The notes: generated by a model from the sequence alone, not told the origin. DNA of 64,000 nucleotides from Polytrichum commune (GCA_950295325.1 OX485803.1:13268001-13332000), one strand, 5' to 3'; shown: positions 11,901 through 22,847, numbered from the stretch's first letter. Translations and numbers: made by a program.

Positions 11901-13752
11901 TTTTATTGCATAATGTCACATGCTACACTTATTCTCTATGATCATGCGTTCATGTTAACACCGCATACTTCTTTAATATCACTTACACTTTGGTTGTCAC
12001 ATGCATGACATTAGGGAGGTTGGAGTGTATTGGGTTTGTCTAAACCCAATTTTAAGGTAGACGTGCTTTATTTGGTTGATCAGCTTAATCGGACACCTAC
12101 ATTTGAGTGGTATGTGATTTGGTGTGACTTCTAGAACGGAGACCCAAAATGACGTGTACTCCATGGCATGTGTAAGCACCTCATGCCATGCCAAAATGTG
12201 TTGGACAGAGCAATCGTGTATCCATATAGAAATTTGTTCAGTTCAAACTTCACACGGACTCCAAGCATGCACCGGAAACGTTCCAAACATGGTCGTTAAG
12301 TCCAAATCAAAATGACTGTTCAAAAAGGGTAGCTTTATTGGGTGGAAGTGATTTGTGGCATGTGCAAGATTTGTTAGTGAAGCATGTCGCCCTAAACCAA
12401 CATGTCATGAATGCAGGGTAATGTGCCAGGTGCCAATGCACAGTTCTACTCCAATGAGAAGACTCTTCTACACTTTGCGCGTTGTGCCAAAATCTACAAA
12501 GCTTGGGAGTTTTATCGCCGTCAGTTAGTGAAGGTGAGAACACTGCCTGTCCCAGGCCGTTTATGGTGTTTAGTGTCACTTACTATTTGGACTTACAACA
12601 TGCTATAACTTTTTAGCATAGATCTACGTTTTTTTTACCCACAAAGGTCAAATTGGTTGTTTGCAACTATAGAACATCAACTATCAACTTTGTACTTAGT
12701 AAGACTTACATCAAAAATAAAATGTTATAGTAGTGCGTAACTTCAAATAGTAAGTCACACTAAATACCATACATAGTGTAGTATTGTTATCTGCAAAGTG
12801 GAATTTCAATGTGGTTTCTTATGGTTGAATGGTTTATGAAGACATGTGGTTCTAAAGTGGCGCCACTATCCAGATTGTTCTCCTTTAGACAAGTGTCAAA
12901 CTTGCCATTATGAAAGTCTCATTCATGCAATCCCAAAAATGACTTTAATGTAACATTATTAAGCAGTGTGCGTTCATACATGTGATCCCTGAAAATATAA
13001 TCATGGGATGCCTTAGGTTGGGGCATCCCATGGTTATATTCTCAAGGCCCACATAAACGAACACACACTGCTTAATAATGTTACTAAAGTACTACAAAGT
13101 TGGAACAAGATAACATAGTCCAGCTCGATTTAATCTGCTATTCCAGCATGCTGCTTGAGAGCACTAATTTGACAAGGCACCTGTTGAAAAGCGTTTACAC
13201 GTCTTGAAAGCACACCCTGATGATGCCCTCCCAACCACCCACTGGCTCTGTCGCCCTGTTGAAGTCTGCTTGAAAGGTTATTATTTCTAGGCCACTTGAC
13301 CACATTGCCTGCAGACTGCAGTGTCAATAATTTTAACTGACACAAAACAATTCGGTGTGCATGTGTAGGAGGCAGCAGCTTCTGGAATGCCAGTCATCCG
13401 GCATCTGTTTCTGCACTACCCACAGGACAGAATTGTGCAGGCACTTGTATACCAACAATTTTTAGTAGGTAGCGAGATCCTTGTGGTACCCGTGTTGGAC
13501 AAGGGACACACGCAAGTGCAAGTCTATTTTCCAGCCAGTGACTCAACCACATGGGAGCATGTATGGACAGGTCTTTTGTACAGAGCAACAGACAAGCAGG
13601 GCATCACTGTGCAGGCGCAAGCGCCGCTCGGGTTTCCTGCAATATTTGTGAAGCAAGGCTCATGGATAGGTGCCCAATTTATGCACAATTTAATTAAGGA
13701 AGGGATACTCAGGGTGACACAAACATCAGTACCAACCAAATTGGTTTGGTAG
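2903..13752 (+). CDS. GH31 glycosidase, YihQ/sulfoquinovosidase-like, 8 exons
   Basis: Exons by phase-consistent GT...AG junctions: 2903-4122, 5243-5375, 7180-7395, 8500-8655, 9815-10067, 11153-11655, 12417-12533, 13369-13752, giving 993 aa. Exon 1 carries the N-terminal beta-sandwich; the rest is the (beta/alpha)8 barrel. The nucleophile is D646 (motif GWMADFGE), the acid/base D757 (WAGDQ), followed by HSDIGGY (Y793). These motifs and the order of blocks are those of bacterial YihQ, which releases sulfoquinovose from sulfoquinovosyl glycerides. Pocket positions equivalent to E. coli Q262, Q288, W304 and Y508 are kept (Q497, Q523, W539, Y793), but R301 is replaced by Q536. There is no obvious signal peptide, so a cytosolic protein is likely. 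Two acidic inserts (about 336-345 and 724-733) are not catalytic. The ATG at 2903 has good context (aaATGGC) and precedes the conserved N-domain. Family call is firm; the substrate is uncertain. Confidence 0.9.
3890..3921 (+). repeat. In-frame (GAT)n microsatellite coding for poly-Asp
   Basis: A run of GAT/GAC codons in exon 1 of the YihQ-like gene encodes ten consecutive Asp followed by VVVDDVV. It lies between conserved N-domain strands and is probably a surface loop. Confidence 0.95.
4557..4873. mobile_element. Foldback element with ~140-bp arms in intron 1 of the YihQ-like gene
   Basis: The ends GGTTTGAAGCGG...TTTGGTAAGCCAA and the inverted GGTTTGAAACGG...TTTGGTAAACCAA define the edges, and pairing continues inward through CCTTGAC and TGTCCGTTT blocks almost to the centre. 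The whole 317-bp unit therefore folds into one long imperfect hairpin (by eye about 75% paired). No ORF or clear target duplication. Confidence 0.7.
5828..6063. mobile_element. TIR MITE in intron 2 of the YihQ-like gene
   Basis: Termini of about 30 bp, ACTACACTAATTATCCCAT on the left and its inverse ATGGGATAATCAGTGTAGT on the right. It is non-coding. Its right half is similar to 12645-12786 in intron 7 of the same gene, and its ends to the element at 694-1137. Confidence 0.65.
6295..7140. repeat. Minisatellite in intron 2, seven units of two lengths
   Basis: Each unit contains TTGGTGTAGAGTGAGTGGGC, a block GATGAGTTCTGAGCATGGGT and a TTCATCTTCCTCTTC tail. The first two units are about 160 bp and carry an extra TCGTGTCCTATTTGGGTA segment. 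The following five are about 115 bp. The array ends some 40 bp before the exon 3 acceptor at 7180, so its CT-rich tails lie where a polypyrimidine tract would be. Confidence 0.85.
7512..7600. repeat. Short hairpin between duplicated exon ends
   Basis: GGGCGAACCAACCCATACAC and the inverse GTGTATTGGTTGGTTCGCCC pair over about 20 bp around a CT-rich loop. It lies in intron 3 between exon 3 and the decayed copy of its end. Confidence 0.7.
7603..7700 (+). pseudogene. Decayed duplicate of the exon 3 end and start of intron 3
   Basis: The stretch beginning CTAGACGTGCCTCTCTCTGC matches the end of exon 3 (CTGGACGTGCCTCTCTCCGC at 7363) and continues past the splice junction into intron sequence (CATCCAGCTCGTCATAACAT matching CACCCAGCTCATTGTGACAT). 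The donor CAG/GTACG has become CAT/GTAAA. It is about 240 bp downstream of the source and is not needed for the reading frame. Confidence 0.75.
7990..8196 (+). mobile_element. Right half of a TIR repeat (family C) in intron 3
   Basis: It shares the blocks TAGTCCAATTTCTTT, GGTGTCCGATTAAG-like sequence and the terminus AAGACCCATCTACGTTACCA with other copies in this gene. The terminus TACCATAGTGG is the inverse of the start CCACTGTGGTA at 13948. Confidence 0.55.
8805..9231 (-). mobile_element. TIR repeat (family C), near complete, in intron 4
   Basis: Read on the minus strand it starts GTAAGATAGATGAGTCTTAA, passes AACTAGCCCACTTCTCC, CATATGAATATCTTAT and CAAAGTGAAAATTTTTGGTG, and ends GTAGGTGTCCG...CATCTACC. 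The outer ends are inversely related. A TTTA simple repeat has expanded inside (8978-9010). Confidence 0.6.
9395..9720 (-). mobile_element. TIR repeat (family C), second copy in intron 4
   Basis: On the minus strand it has GCGAGATGGTTTTAGCAAAT, CAAAAGTGAAGGTT, a GAGTCT/TAGTCC block and GGTGTCTGATTAAGG. It has the same orientation as 8805-9231, 165 bp downstream. Confidence 0.55.
10217..10490 (+). mobile_element. TIR repeat (family C) in intron 5
   Basis: TTAGTGCGAGATAAG, GAGTTCATATGAATACATTA, TTTGAGCACCGAGTCTAATC, GATGCCTTTTTGGTGTC and CTATAGGTGTCCAAAT align in order with the copy at 13945-14315. Confidence 0.6.
12035..12170 (-). mobile_element. TIR repeat (family C) fragment in intron 6
   Basis: The segment AATCGGACACCTACATTTGA...GTATGTGATTTGGTGTG is the inverse of the family C 3' half (CACATACCACTCAAATGTAG). 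Confidence 0.5.
12645..12786. mobile_element. Fragment of the ATTATCCCA-TIR MITE in intron 7
   Basis: Similar to the right half of 5828-6063: AATTGGTTGTTTG, ACTTTGTACTTAGTAA, AACTTCAAATAGTAA, then CACACTAAATACC and AGTGTAGTA. Confidence 0.5.
12941..13092. repeat. Long hairpin (MITE or young inverted repeat) in intron 7
   Basis: Arms of about 65-70 bp around a loop of about 10 nt. The outer part TAACATTATTAAGCAGTGTG and the inner CATGGGATGCC match their inverse copies exactly; differences are scattered and several allow G:U pairs. It is transcribed with the gene, so it would form a dsRNA stem. Confidence 0.8.
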
Positions 13753-13944
13753 CTGAAATTGGCCGAAATTGGCTTGTATATAGGATTCTTTGTTGGGTGA
13801 ATGATTGGCATTCACTTGTACATCGAAAGTTTTAGGTGAATCCATTAAGTGTTCATGGAGAACTCACTTCGGTGGAGTTCTCTTGTACATTGCATTTCCT
13901 TGACCAATGGGTAAAATTCAGCCCGTTGAGTCTTTACATGTAAC

Positions 13945-14315
13945 ACCACTGTGGTATTTAGTTACATGGATCTTAAATGGCTACTTTTTTCCAACTAGCC
14001 CACTTCTCCTTGGATAATGACACAGAAAAATTAGTATAAGATGGTTAGCAATTCTTAATGGAGACCATAGCCCCTTTCCTCATAATTTTCCAAGGCCACA
14101 TATATATCTTATTCATTATCAAAGTGGAGATTTTTGTGCTCGTTAAATGGTCACATAAGTCCCGCCTAATTGTGTTGACTGTTGGCTCTAAAATGGTTAT
14201 ATTTTGAGCCCGCAGTCCAATCTCTTTTAAGCACATAATGCCTATTTGGTATCCATTCTTGGAGGCACACAAAACCACATACCACTCAAATGTAGGTGTC
14301 CTAATAAGAAAAGCA
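13945..14315 (+). mobile_element. TIR repeat (family C) between the convergent genes
   Basis: Starts CCACTGTGGTATTTAGTTAC, then CCAACTAGCCCACTTCTCCT, ATATCTTATTCATTATCAAA, CTCGTTAAATGGTCACATAA, CAGTCCAATCTCTTTTAAGC and CAAATGTAGGTGTCC. This is the fullest + copy of the family that fills the GH31 introns. It occupies much of the 1.2-kb intergenic space and may contribute to the 3' UTR. Confidence 0.65.
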
Positions 14316-14951
14316 ACCGAATAAGGGCTCTCTACCTTTAGAGTAAATATATCAATTTATGAAGACCAACCAATAACTGACTCAAGATGTTGCTTTTTGT
14401 GGTAGTCAATAAGTGTGCAATGAGATCCTAGAAAATCATTATTCTGTTGATTTATTGCTTGCAATTGAGCACATTGCTGCATTCCAGAAATCATTCATCG
14501 TTTTAGGCACAATCTAGCCATGAGAGAGCACTCATAGAGATTAACTCATGATACATATGTTGACCAATACTATGTAGGACATGTCTAGAATCTATCTATT
14601 CAAGATCCTGCATCAATTTAAGCTTCCTTAGCATTCTGTTATGAGACATTCTTTCCCTTTCAATACAAAACAATCAAAGCCTCTACAAATACTTCAAATA
14701 ATCTGAGAGAGAAAGTGAATCACTACAAGTTTTGAGAATGACTTGACCATGCTTGAAGATTCAATGACCACATTTTGTCCATAATCTACATGAAGCAAAT
14801 CATCAAACAATCAGGTGTTTCAGCAATAACCATCTTGAGACATATCTGAAATTTGCCATGGATGCAAACAAAATAGGAGTTACCTGTCAGGAGGACCTTG
14901 CTAAATGTATTTTTTTCATTTAAATAAAAAAATATGGGCTTGAACTACCAC

Positions 14952-17900
14952 TCATTGGAGAAGTTGATACTGCTCAAGGAAATCTGAAGGATCTGTCAGT
15001 GACTTCTTTGCTCGCCAATATACTTTATTTGCTTCCTCAATGTTGCCCGCCTGGAAAGTGCAATAACGTCAAAGACAATTATTAAGAGTTTGAAATTAGC
15101 CATGAATCAAAATGCACATATCAAAATCCAGGAATGACTATGAAACTACAATGTGAATCCTATTTTAGGTATGCATTGACAGAATATCTTACCTTCCTCT
15201 CCTGAGAACAGTATTCAAGCCACAGATCCTTATCATTGTGCCCGTACAGTTCAACAGCTACATTGAACAGCTTCCGCAGTTGTTTAATGGCCTCAACATT
15301 GCCTACAGCCACCAAGCTCGCCTCCAATTTGATGCATGACTTCAAGAAATCTGATGCAAGGGCTGGCAATGCTAGCAGTCTGGAACACAAGTGGCATCAA
15401 TGAGTCAGGTACTTGGGCCATAATCTCACACTAGTCTTATGCAGACGCCTATGTTTGAGCAGTATATGGCAAGGCTTGTAATTAAAATCGAACATCAAAA
15501 AAGGAATATGTTCCAATGAGATTGGCCTGTGTGCTCAAAATAAGGACACCATTCTAGGTTCAGTACTTAACAGAATTGGGAGGGCATATGTCATTGCTTA
15601 AAGAGAAAGGAAAATCTCCATTTTGACCTTTTAAAACTTTTGCATCTAAACTCAAGTTTTTCACACTTGAAAGCAACAACCTTCATGATTCACAATTGCT
15701 AACTGGATGAGACATTTTGCTATTCCATCCAATGGTCAAATGTGTATGTGAAGTTGGAAGTGTCCATTGTAGATAGGCCCGCATACCTTACGTACCTTGT
15801 AATCCTGAAGGTTCTCTCCACACATGCGCTAAGGTACTTGATAGCAAAAGCTTTGCAACAATCAGCATATACATCCTCAGGGTTTTACCTTATGTTTGTT
15901 TTTTGGAAAGAAGGACCAACAGCCACAACTCCTAAAAAGTGCCACATATAATGTAGACAGACAACTATGTACCTGGTGTATACTGCCCGCGCTTGCTGGA
16001 AGCCTCCAGCATGCAGCACCCAGTCAACCAAGGCAGATGCTAATTCCGCTCCTTCTTGCTTCCTATTAGTACTAGTAGCTATCATTTTTTCAAGCACTTG
16101 CAAAAGCACCTCTAGCTGCCGTTTATGCCCAACATTTAGCTGAACCTCAGCAACCTGACAAACCAAACAGAATAAGCATCATGATCAGTAGTATTCACAT
16201 GCTGTTGATGATAATTTGAATGTCAATCACAACTTTGATATTGCCATTTGTCAAACGTCTCAACCACAATAAAAATCCACTAATCAAATCGACCAGTTCC
16301 CTTAACCTTGTTACAGAAAAGAGAAAACTGTCACTGTACATCAGCCATCAACAGTGCAGGACTAAACTACAACTAAAATTAATTAGAGCACTACTCCCTA
16401 TAGCATATGTTTGTGACACAGGTTTCATGCAATTGATAATATCTTCACAAGTATGCCTAAACACAAAACACCAGGAGTTAACTATTAGAACCATGTCTGG
16501 TGGGACTGGATGCTCTGTATGTATCAACTTTTCATGACCTTTTTAAGAAGACCATGCCACCTAAGACAGCACATGTGTATGCGATTACTTACGATTTGTA
16601 GCAGTGACTTAACCTCCCCGTTTGCTTTCTTTAAGGAATCCTTCAAGAGCTTTGCCAATTGTTTTGGGCCATCGACTCCCATAAAATCGACATGTTTTGC
16701 GGATAGTGAGAGGAGAATAGTCCACATCCTAGAAGATCCACATGTTGAAGCGCCAACCTTGCAAGACCTTTCTGTAACTTCTTTAGCCTCTTCAATCTTC
16801 CCCCATCGCAAGAGGAGACTAACTTGACCTTCTGCAAGTGCTTCACTGTCAATCCCAGCTGATTCAGCACGTTTGTACAGTCCAAGGAGGGCATTCGCGG
16901 ATTCTTGAAGCTTCCTATCCATGTCCTCCTTGGGCATGGCATTTGCAGTTTCAGGCTGAGAGTCCAACTCTTCCAACTGACTAACCAAAAACTGGGCATA
17001 AACTTCATACATCCTTGCTGTATGAACTGATTGCAGTGCTTCCTCAAACACCTGCAAAAGACCGCCAGCCGCAGTAGCATGACAAGTGAGGCCTCAAATA
17101 AGCCTTCAATGAATTTCTATGTCTGGAACATATATCCATGTTCGAAAGGAGACACCAAGAGATCCCCCCTTGCAGGGCAACATTGCTGAAGTTTTTACAT
17201 TAGGGTCCAGGTCCAAGAAACTTGGGGCCCAAAACACCCCTTGATGGACTTACTTCGGACTCGGGATTGGACCCAAGCTTGAAGATTGGTTTCTCAAACG
17301 AGGAGTCTTTTCTTGAGTGGAGGCCATCAAGATTCGGCGGGAAAGTGATGACACATTAGCACCACTTCATTTTTTCATACCTTGAACCACACACTAGTGT
17401 AAACTCCTTGGGTCCAAAATTTTGCTCTCAACCAATAAGATTGCTCAATTTGGAAGTTCCTATAGTCTTGAGCCCTAGTGTAAACCCACCCTAAGACCCG
17501 CATATGAGAGCTAAGTAAGGTGCCTCAACCTAACACCAACACTGAACCTATGACCACCCAAAGGAATGGGTGGGCTTCATTTTAGAACACAAATCTAGGA
17601 CATCCAAGGATCTTTCATGTATAGTGTTGGGTTGAGCGACAGTAGTTCGCAGAACTTGCAAAAGCATTTCATCATACCTTGGTAGCTTCAAGTCTCGCTT
17701 CTAACATGCCAAGCCCTTTCATTTCAGCTTTGACCAGATGACGTCTTGCAAGCCAAGCCCAACTCTCCTCATCAGTGTCAAAGTCTTGTCTCAAACCTGC
17801 ATATATTTCCTCTTCGAGTGCCTCAGATTGTTCAACATCAATGGTTTCAACAATCTCTAGGAACCGTTGCCTGAAGCTGAGGCTATTTGGAATTGCTGCA

Positions 17901-19888
17901 ATTGCATTCTTATACAAAGCCCAAGCAATTTTGCAAGTGGCTGCATGATGAGAGATACTAGGTTTCTCCTTGATCTTCCCATCCTCTTCTTCCCCTTGGT
18001 CACTAGCAGCACCCTCTTGAGCCTCACCTCCCTCTGTAATTGCCGGCTTTTCCCCTACACCTAGGATCAATCGTCTGGCCTTAATCTTTTGAGCAAAAAT
18101 TAACTCCATGTGGAAGTACTCTAACCATAAAGTTTCAGATTTTGGGCACATTCGGAGCCCCTGTTGCATTAGAGCTCGTGCAGCAGTGACATTAGAATTC
18201 TGTTCAGCCTCCCATACAGCAGCATAGATCCAGAGTCCTGGAACTGTAGAATGCAGCTGTAGTGCCTTCATCAAAACCTACAGACACAAAAAAAAAAACA
18301 AATTAAATTAAATTAAAAAGAAGGGTCAACATCACAAACCTCTAAATGCATATACCAACAACACTGATTTCACACAGATCAAATGACATCAAACTACAGC
18401 ATCGAATGAATGCCTACCGAACAGAGTTTCAAATTTTAGTCTGTTGTTCTGCATTTTAGAGTTGCAGACCTACAAGGTTGAATCATGAGCTAAATCAATG
18501 TTGAATGAATCATTAGCTAAAAGTTGAGTTAGCACTAACGAAAATATTAAATCTGTACGGATCTATCAACACTTGTCACTTGCATTTTGACACCAAGTCT
18601 GGGTGATTCTCCATAATATCCCTGAGCACAGATTTAAATTTTATTTATTTATTAAGATTAAAAAAAAGGCTACCTTCTGAATACGACGAGAGCCTTGGTT
18701 TCGACAGTATTCCGCATAACGTAGCCACAGGTCCAAGTCTCCTTTAAACTTGGTCACAGCCCGTTCATATATCAGCATGATGTGCATTGCACTGCTCCGA
18801 TCGCAAAGTGAATCTCGCCAGCCCTTTCCTTTTTTCTGGAGTTTTCGTACCAAAACCTAACCACATTCAAGCAATTGAATTTACAATACATCCTCCTTCC
18901 AGATACTACAACCCATAGGTAAATCCTCCCACATGAAATACTGGCTTGATGGAAAAGAGATATGACTTTATGAAAGTCATCATCAAAAGAGCCGGCGTAG
19001 AAAAGGGTCTACATCACAAAACTCTGAATTCATATACCATCAACACTGAATTCACATTGATTCAATGACATCAAGCTACAACATTGAATTCCATGCCTAC
19101 CAAACATAGGGTTGCAATTTTGTAACTGCTGTTTCTACATTTTACAGTTCAAGCAAGACCTGAAAGGTTGATTTATTGAATCAAAGTTGAATGAGTCATT
19201 CTATTTGTTGAGTTAAACCCTAAAGGGCATGTATCATCAACACTGACTCAACATCAAACGCTTGCCGGTTGCAATTTGGTATAAAGTCATGTTTTGAGGG
19301 ATGGCATAGAAAAGGTCGACATCACAAACCTCTAATTTCACATAACATCAACACTGCTTTCACATTGATTCAATGACATCAATCTACAACCTTAAATCCA
19401 ACCTACCAAACATAAGTTTGGTATCTTATTCTGTTGTTTCTACATTTTACGTTTACAAGACCCAAAAGGTTGACTTACGAGTTGATTCGATCAAGTGTTA
19501 AATGGATTATTCTAATTGTTGAGTTAAACCCTGAAGGGTACCTTTCAACACTGACTCAACATTAAACGCTGGTTACTTGCAATTTGACATGAAGTCAAGT
19601 TTTGAGAGGTGGCATGGAGTTGTTCTTTCGACATGAGAGCTCTGTCAAGTTTAGAGGTGGCGAACTAACCTCCTTGCGAGATCGTCGAAATTCCTCCAAT
19701 TGGGTCTCATACTCCACATACCTCAAGTAATCCACTTTTAACGTAGAATGTCGCTTGAGAAGGTACTCAAAATCGCGTCTCTTCCTTACAATTTCCTGAA
19801 TCTCCTCCCGTGTGAAAAGTTCTCGATTCTCCAAATCCTCCAGCTCCGGAAGCATGCGCTCCAAGTGATAATGCACGGTATCCGCCAT
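14952..19888 (-). CDS. UTP6: UTP6, U3 snoRNA-associated SSU processome protein, 7 exons
   Basis: Exons on the minus strand: 19888-19670, 18856-18674, 18277-17678, 17051-16593, 16154-15973, 15379-15193, 15050-14952; all junctions are GT...AG and phases agree, giving 642 aa, a usual length for plant UTP6. The N-terminus (MADTVHYHLERMLPELEDLE, then a K/R-rich helix) is the U3-associated UTP6 domain. It is followed by half-a-TPR (HAT) repeats, seen as WxxYAEYCRNQG, LWIYAAVWEAEQ, LWLEYFHMEL and, in the last exons, LWLEYCSQERKAG and VYWRAKKSL. UTP6 belongs to the UTP-B subcomplex that binds the 5' ETS of pre-rRNA in the nucleolus. An acidic/glycine stretch in exon 3 (around residues 210-235) looks like a disordered insert. 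The gene is convergent with the GH31 gene, with 1.2 kb between the stop codons. Confidence 0.93.
17200..17500. mobile_element. Possible short element in UTP6 intron 3
   Basis: Begins TTAGGGTCCAGGTCCAAGAA and ends with a loosely inverse CTAGTGTAAACCCACCCTAA. The same first 30 bases occur at 20243 (TTAGGGTCCAGGTCAAAGAA). The match between the two ends is weak and no target duplication is evident. Confidence 0.3.
18320..18612. repeat. ~300-bp repeat unit 1 (UTP6 intron 2)
   Basis: Starts GGGTCAACATCACAAACCTC and contains AATGACATCAAACTACAGCA and the AAGGTTGAATCATGAG block. The same order of blocks occurs in two units in intron 1 (18997-19305, 19306-19612). Confidence 0.7.
18997..19612. repeat. 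~300-bp tandem repeat, units 2 and 3 (UTP6 intron 1)
   Basis: Two head-to-tail units begin AGGGTCTACATCACAAAACT and AGGTCGACATCACAAACCTC. Each continues through CATTGATTCAATGACATCAA, a TGTTTCTACATTTTAC block, TTGTTGAGTTAAACCCT and a GCAATTTG...AAGTCATGTTTTGAG end. They lie upstream of exon 2, while unit 1 lies downstream of it. Confidence 0.8.
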
Positions 19889-20099
19889 GGCTAACCCCTC
19901 TCTGACCACAAACCCTAATTCTGTTGCAACAATCCCCTGCCCAAAAACCCCCAAACTACACGCCACCACTCATGAATGTCAACATGTATCGGTTGCTTCT
20001 GCTATTCTTCATAGCAACAACAACATCAGATTCAACTTGAATTCCAAGGCGCGACAACCTCAGAATTGAAAAAGCACACTGGAAATGAGGAACTCCGCA

Positions 20100-21430
20100 G
20101 CCCGAGCTGCCAGTTGCAGAGTTCGGGGTTTAGGGTTTAAGGAACCTGTCTTTACAGTTCCAGGTAGACGGCATTTCCATACCCACCAAAAACGGTATAA
20201 TACCACGGTATGTCATTCTCCTTCTGGTGAGGATGGGTTTTTATTAGGGTCCAGGTCAAAGAAACTTGGGGTCCAAATTGATGTTGGGAGGGTATTGCCA
20301 TTGACCTCTTGTCAAAGGGTAAGGATACCCAGCTCAAATTCTACACATGTCCCAAAAAAAATGTTTTTATGCACATTCAACATTTTTTTAACACAAAACA
20401 AACACTTCTATGTTTTGAAACATGAAAGAAGAAAGAAAAACAAAAACGTTCATTCTCATTGTAGATGGTTCAATCATCAAGAATTTCCATGTACAAAATA
20501 CAACATAATTCAACAACCCAAAAAGTACAACTTTGATACAATCAAATTGTTCTTACATGACACAATGTCATATACTCACTTTAATTAAGTTATTTCATAT
20601 TTGTGTATGAACCATTCTCATATTGACCAAAGCAATTCTTACAATCACAAAATCCAGTCACCCAAACACTTGGCCGACTTTTGAAGAAACTAGTGCACGT
20701 AATAGGCTCTACAGTAGGCAGTTGTCCACTTTGGGAAGCATTGAGGTTTTCCTTGGCGGTAGGAAACACGACACTTAGGGATCTACGTGTGACAATAATA
20801 CCTATCCACTTCAATGAGAATTTTTTCGATGTTTGCAATGTTTGAATCTTAACTTTACCTTGAAATGAGCCCCTTCACAAGTAGGATAATGTTGATGAGC
20901 CATAGATGGAATTTTCAAGTCCCAAGGATAGGTGTCATCGCCTATGGACATTGTTTATTGGTGATGACGGTTCCCTTTAAGACATGGTTTGCCCATGCAA
21001 ATGTATGAGCGCCCATCCCATGGGCATAGTCGTGTGTGTGCATGGTTTAACTAGATGTAACTTTCTCATTGTGGATATGATGATGTTACTACAACAAACA
21101 TAGTGTATCATTCATACAATGTAACATTGTAACATTGCATGAGGGGTCATGTTCCATGTAGTGCAACTCCATGACCATAGTGTATGTTGTGTGCCCACAT
21201 ACACCATGGGATATGAACATGGTCCACCCATCATTGTATTGCAATCATCATGTTCATCATAAAGCTAGCGTGTCTCACACATACTTCATGGGGCACTCGA
21301 TGACTAGGGTTTACATTGTGAGAGTGCATATTATTTCAAGGTTTAGGATTCTTGTTGTATGTGACAATACAACTCAATGAACTTGAGTGCAAAAAGAGGA
21401 AGTCAATTACACATAATTCGTTGAATGCTT
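20100..21430. other. Intergenic upstream of UTP6, no supported gene
   Basis: The first 100-200 bp should hold the UTP6 promoter and 5' leader (read leftward). The rest has no domain-bearing ORF and no repeat I can classify beyond the 30-bp match near 20243. Confidence 0.5.
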
Positions 21431-21432
21431 GA

Positions 21433-22625
21433 GGGGCGGGACCATGAAGTTGGACCAGGGCTCTGCAAGGCAGCTGATTGGCTCTTCGGTTTACACTAAG
21501 GAAAAAATGGCAGAGGGACCATGGAGATTGAGGTCCCCAAAATATAATTTTTAAGGCCTAATAAATGCACTGACATGGTCCAACGGGTTTTGCGTTGAGA
21601 GAGGCAAGAGAGGTGGTCTGGTAGGAAAAGGCAAGGGCCCATGTCAGAGAAATGCCATTTCAAGAATGTTCTAATGAATCTACCTTTTATGTGCCTTAAT
21701 TATATTATAGCCCATGAGACATACCAGCACTATCTTGCCCTACCCTTTAAACCCGCTTACACGTGTTTCATCAAACAACGCGGGACATCTAGAACTCAAG
21801 AATTCAAGTGCAGATTTGTTTTTTTGGTCTACCAGCTGCAATGTTTGGAATTTGGAGGCGTGTAATATACCGTTGGAAAGGTCTTGAAAATACCTTTCCA
21901 ACGGTATATTACACGCCCCAAAATTTTTAAAAAATACAGTTGCAAAAGAATAAAGAAAAATACATAGTCGTTTAGTGATTGTAGATCAGGGTGGTCAAAA
22001 GAAGCGCAATGGGAAATCTTCTAACATTAATTATCAAAGAATTGAAATTTAGTGTTGAGCAAGGTTGGGTGGTAACAACATTAGATATAATCAAACACTA
22101 AATATCCTATTTAGTGTAGTGAAACACAAGGTACATGTCACATGTACAATTGAATCGCTCATTTTCTTTTTGTAAAAATTGTTGTGAGAAGATTTGCAAG
22201 CCACATCTTCGACACATTTAACAAGAAGTGAAGATAGTTGAAGCCTAAGAGATGACAAGAGAATGATCAAACTTTAAGGCGAAAAGAAGAAAAAACTAAT
22301 TGACAAGATAAGTGAAGGCATGTGCAGGCAAGTGAATGCATGTGTAGGCAAGTGAAGGCAAATTGAAGTCAACAAAATGGTCAAACTTCATTTTTCCCCA
22401 AAACTGCCCTTTTTGGGCTTATATTAAAAAAATCAGCACATCCACTTCTTGCCGCATGGTCATTCTTCATGGTCCACATTCGGTTTACACCTAGTGAAGG
22501 GCCCATGAACCATGAGAACTAATATTTTAGTAACTCGGACCATGGAAGTCATCCCATGAAGTCGTCCCACACAAAATAGGCCTCTTACGTGGGACGACTT
22601 CATGGTCCATAGTGTAAACCGCCCC
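21433..22625 (+). mobile_element. PIF/Harbinger-type element, copy 1
   Basis: The right end reads CCATAGTGTAAACCGCCCC. The left end GGGGCGG...ACCATGAAGTTGG lacks about 11 bp of the TIR. It is flanked by TGA on both sides (21430-21432 and 22626-22628), a 3-bp target duplication. GGG-starting ends plus a 3-bp duplication fit PIF/Harbinger. The interior has no transposase ORF but has a perfect 26-bp hairpin at 21857-21917 and a small GGCAAGTGAA-type tandem repeat near 22320. Confidence 0.8.
21857..21917. repeat. Perfect 26-bp inverted repeat with 9-nt loop
   Basis: Left arm 21857-21882 and right arm 21892-21917 are exactly complementary (GGCGTGTAATATACCG...AAGGT). The equivalent place in copy 2 (about 33378-33440) still shows the palindrome, but degenerate. 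Confidence 0.95.
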
Positions 22626-22847
22626 TGAGTTTCATTTACAAGTTAAGGATCGTCTACTAGTTAGTTCACAAGATAGGAATGTCGTGAGTGGAATTCGTGA
22701 CGGAAGGTGTATCCAAACCATTCGATTCGTGTACTTTAATCATTTGAATACAAGCCAACAATATAATTATAACATGCGCAACAAAATTGCAACTCTCGAA
22801 ATTGGTTGAAAATATTATCCAATTCAAATCGGGGATTCATAATATTA

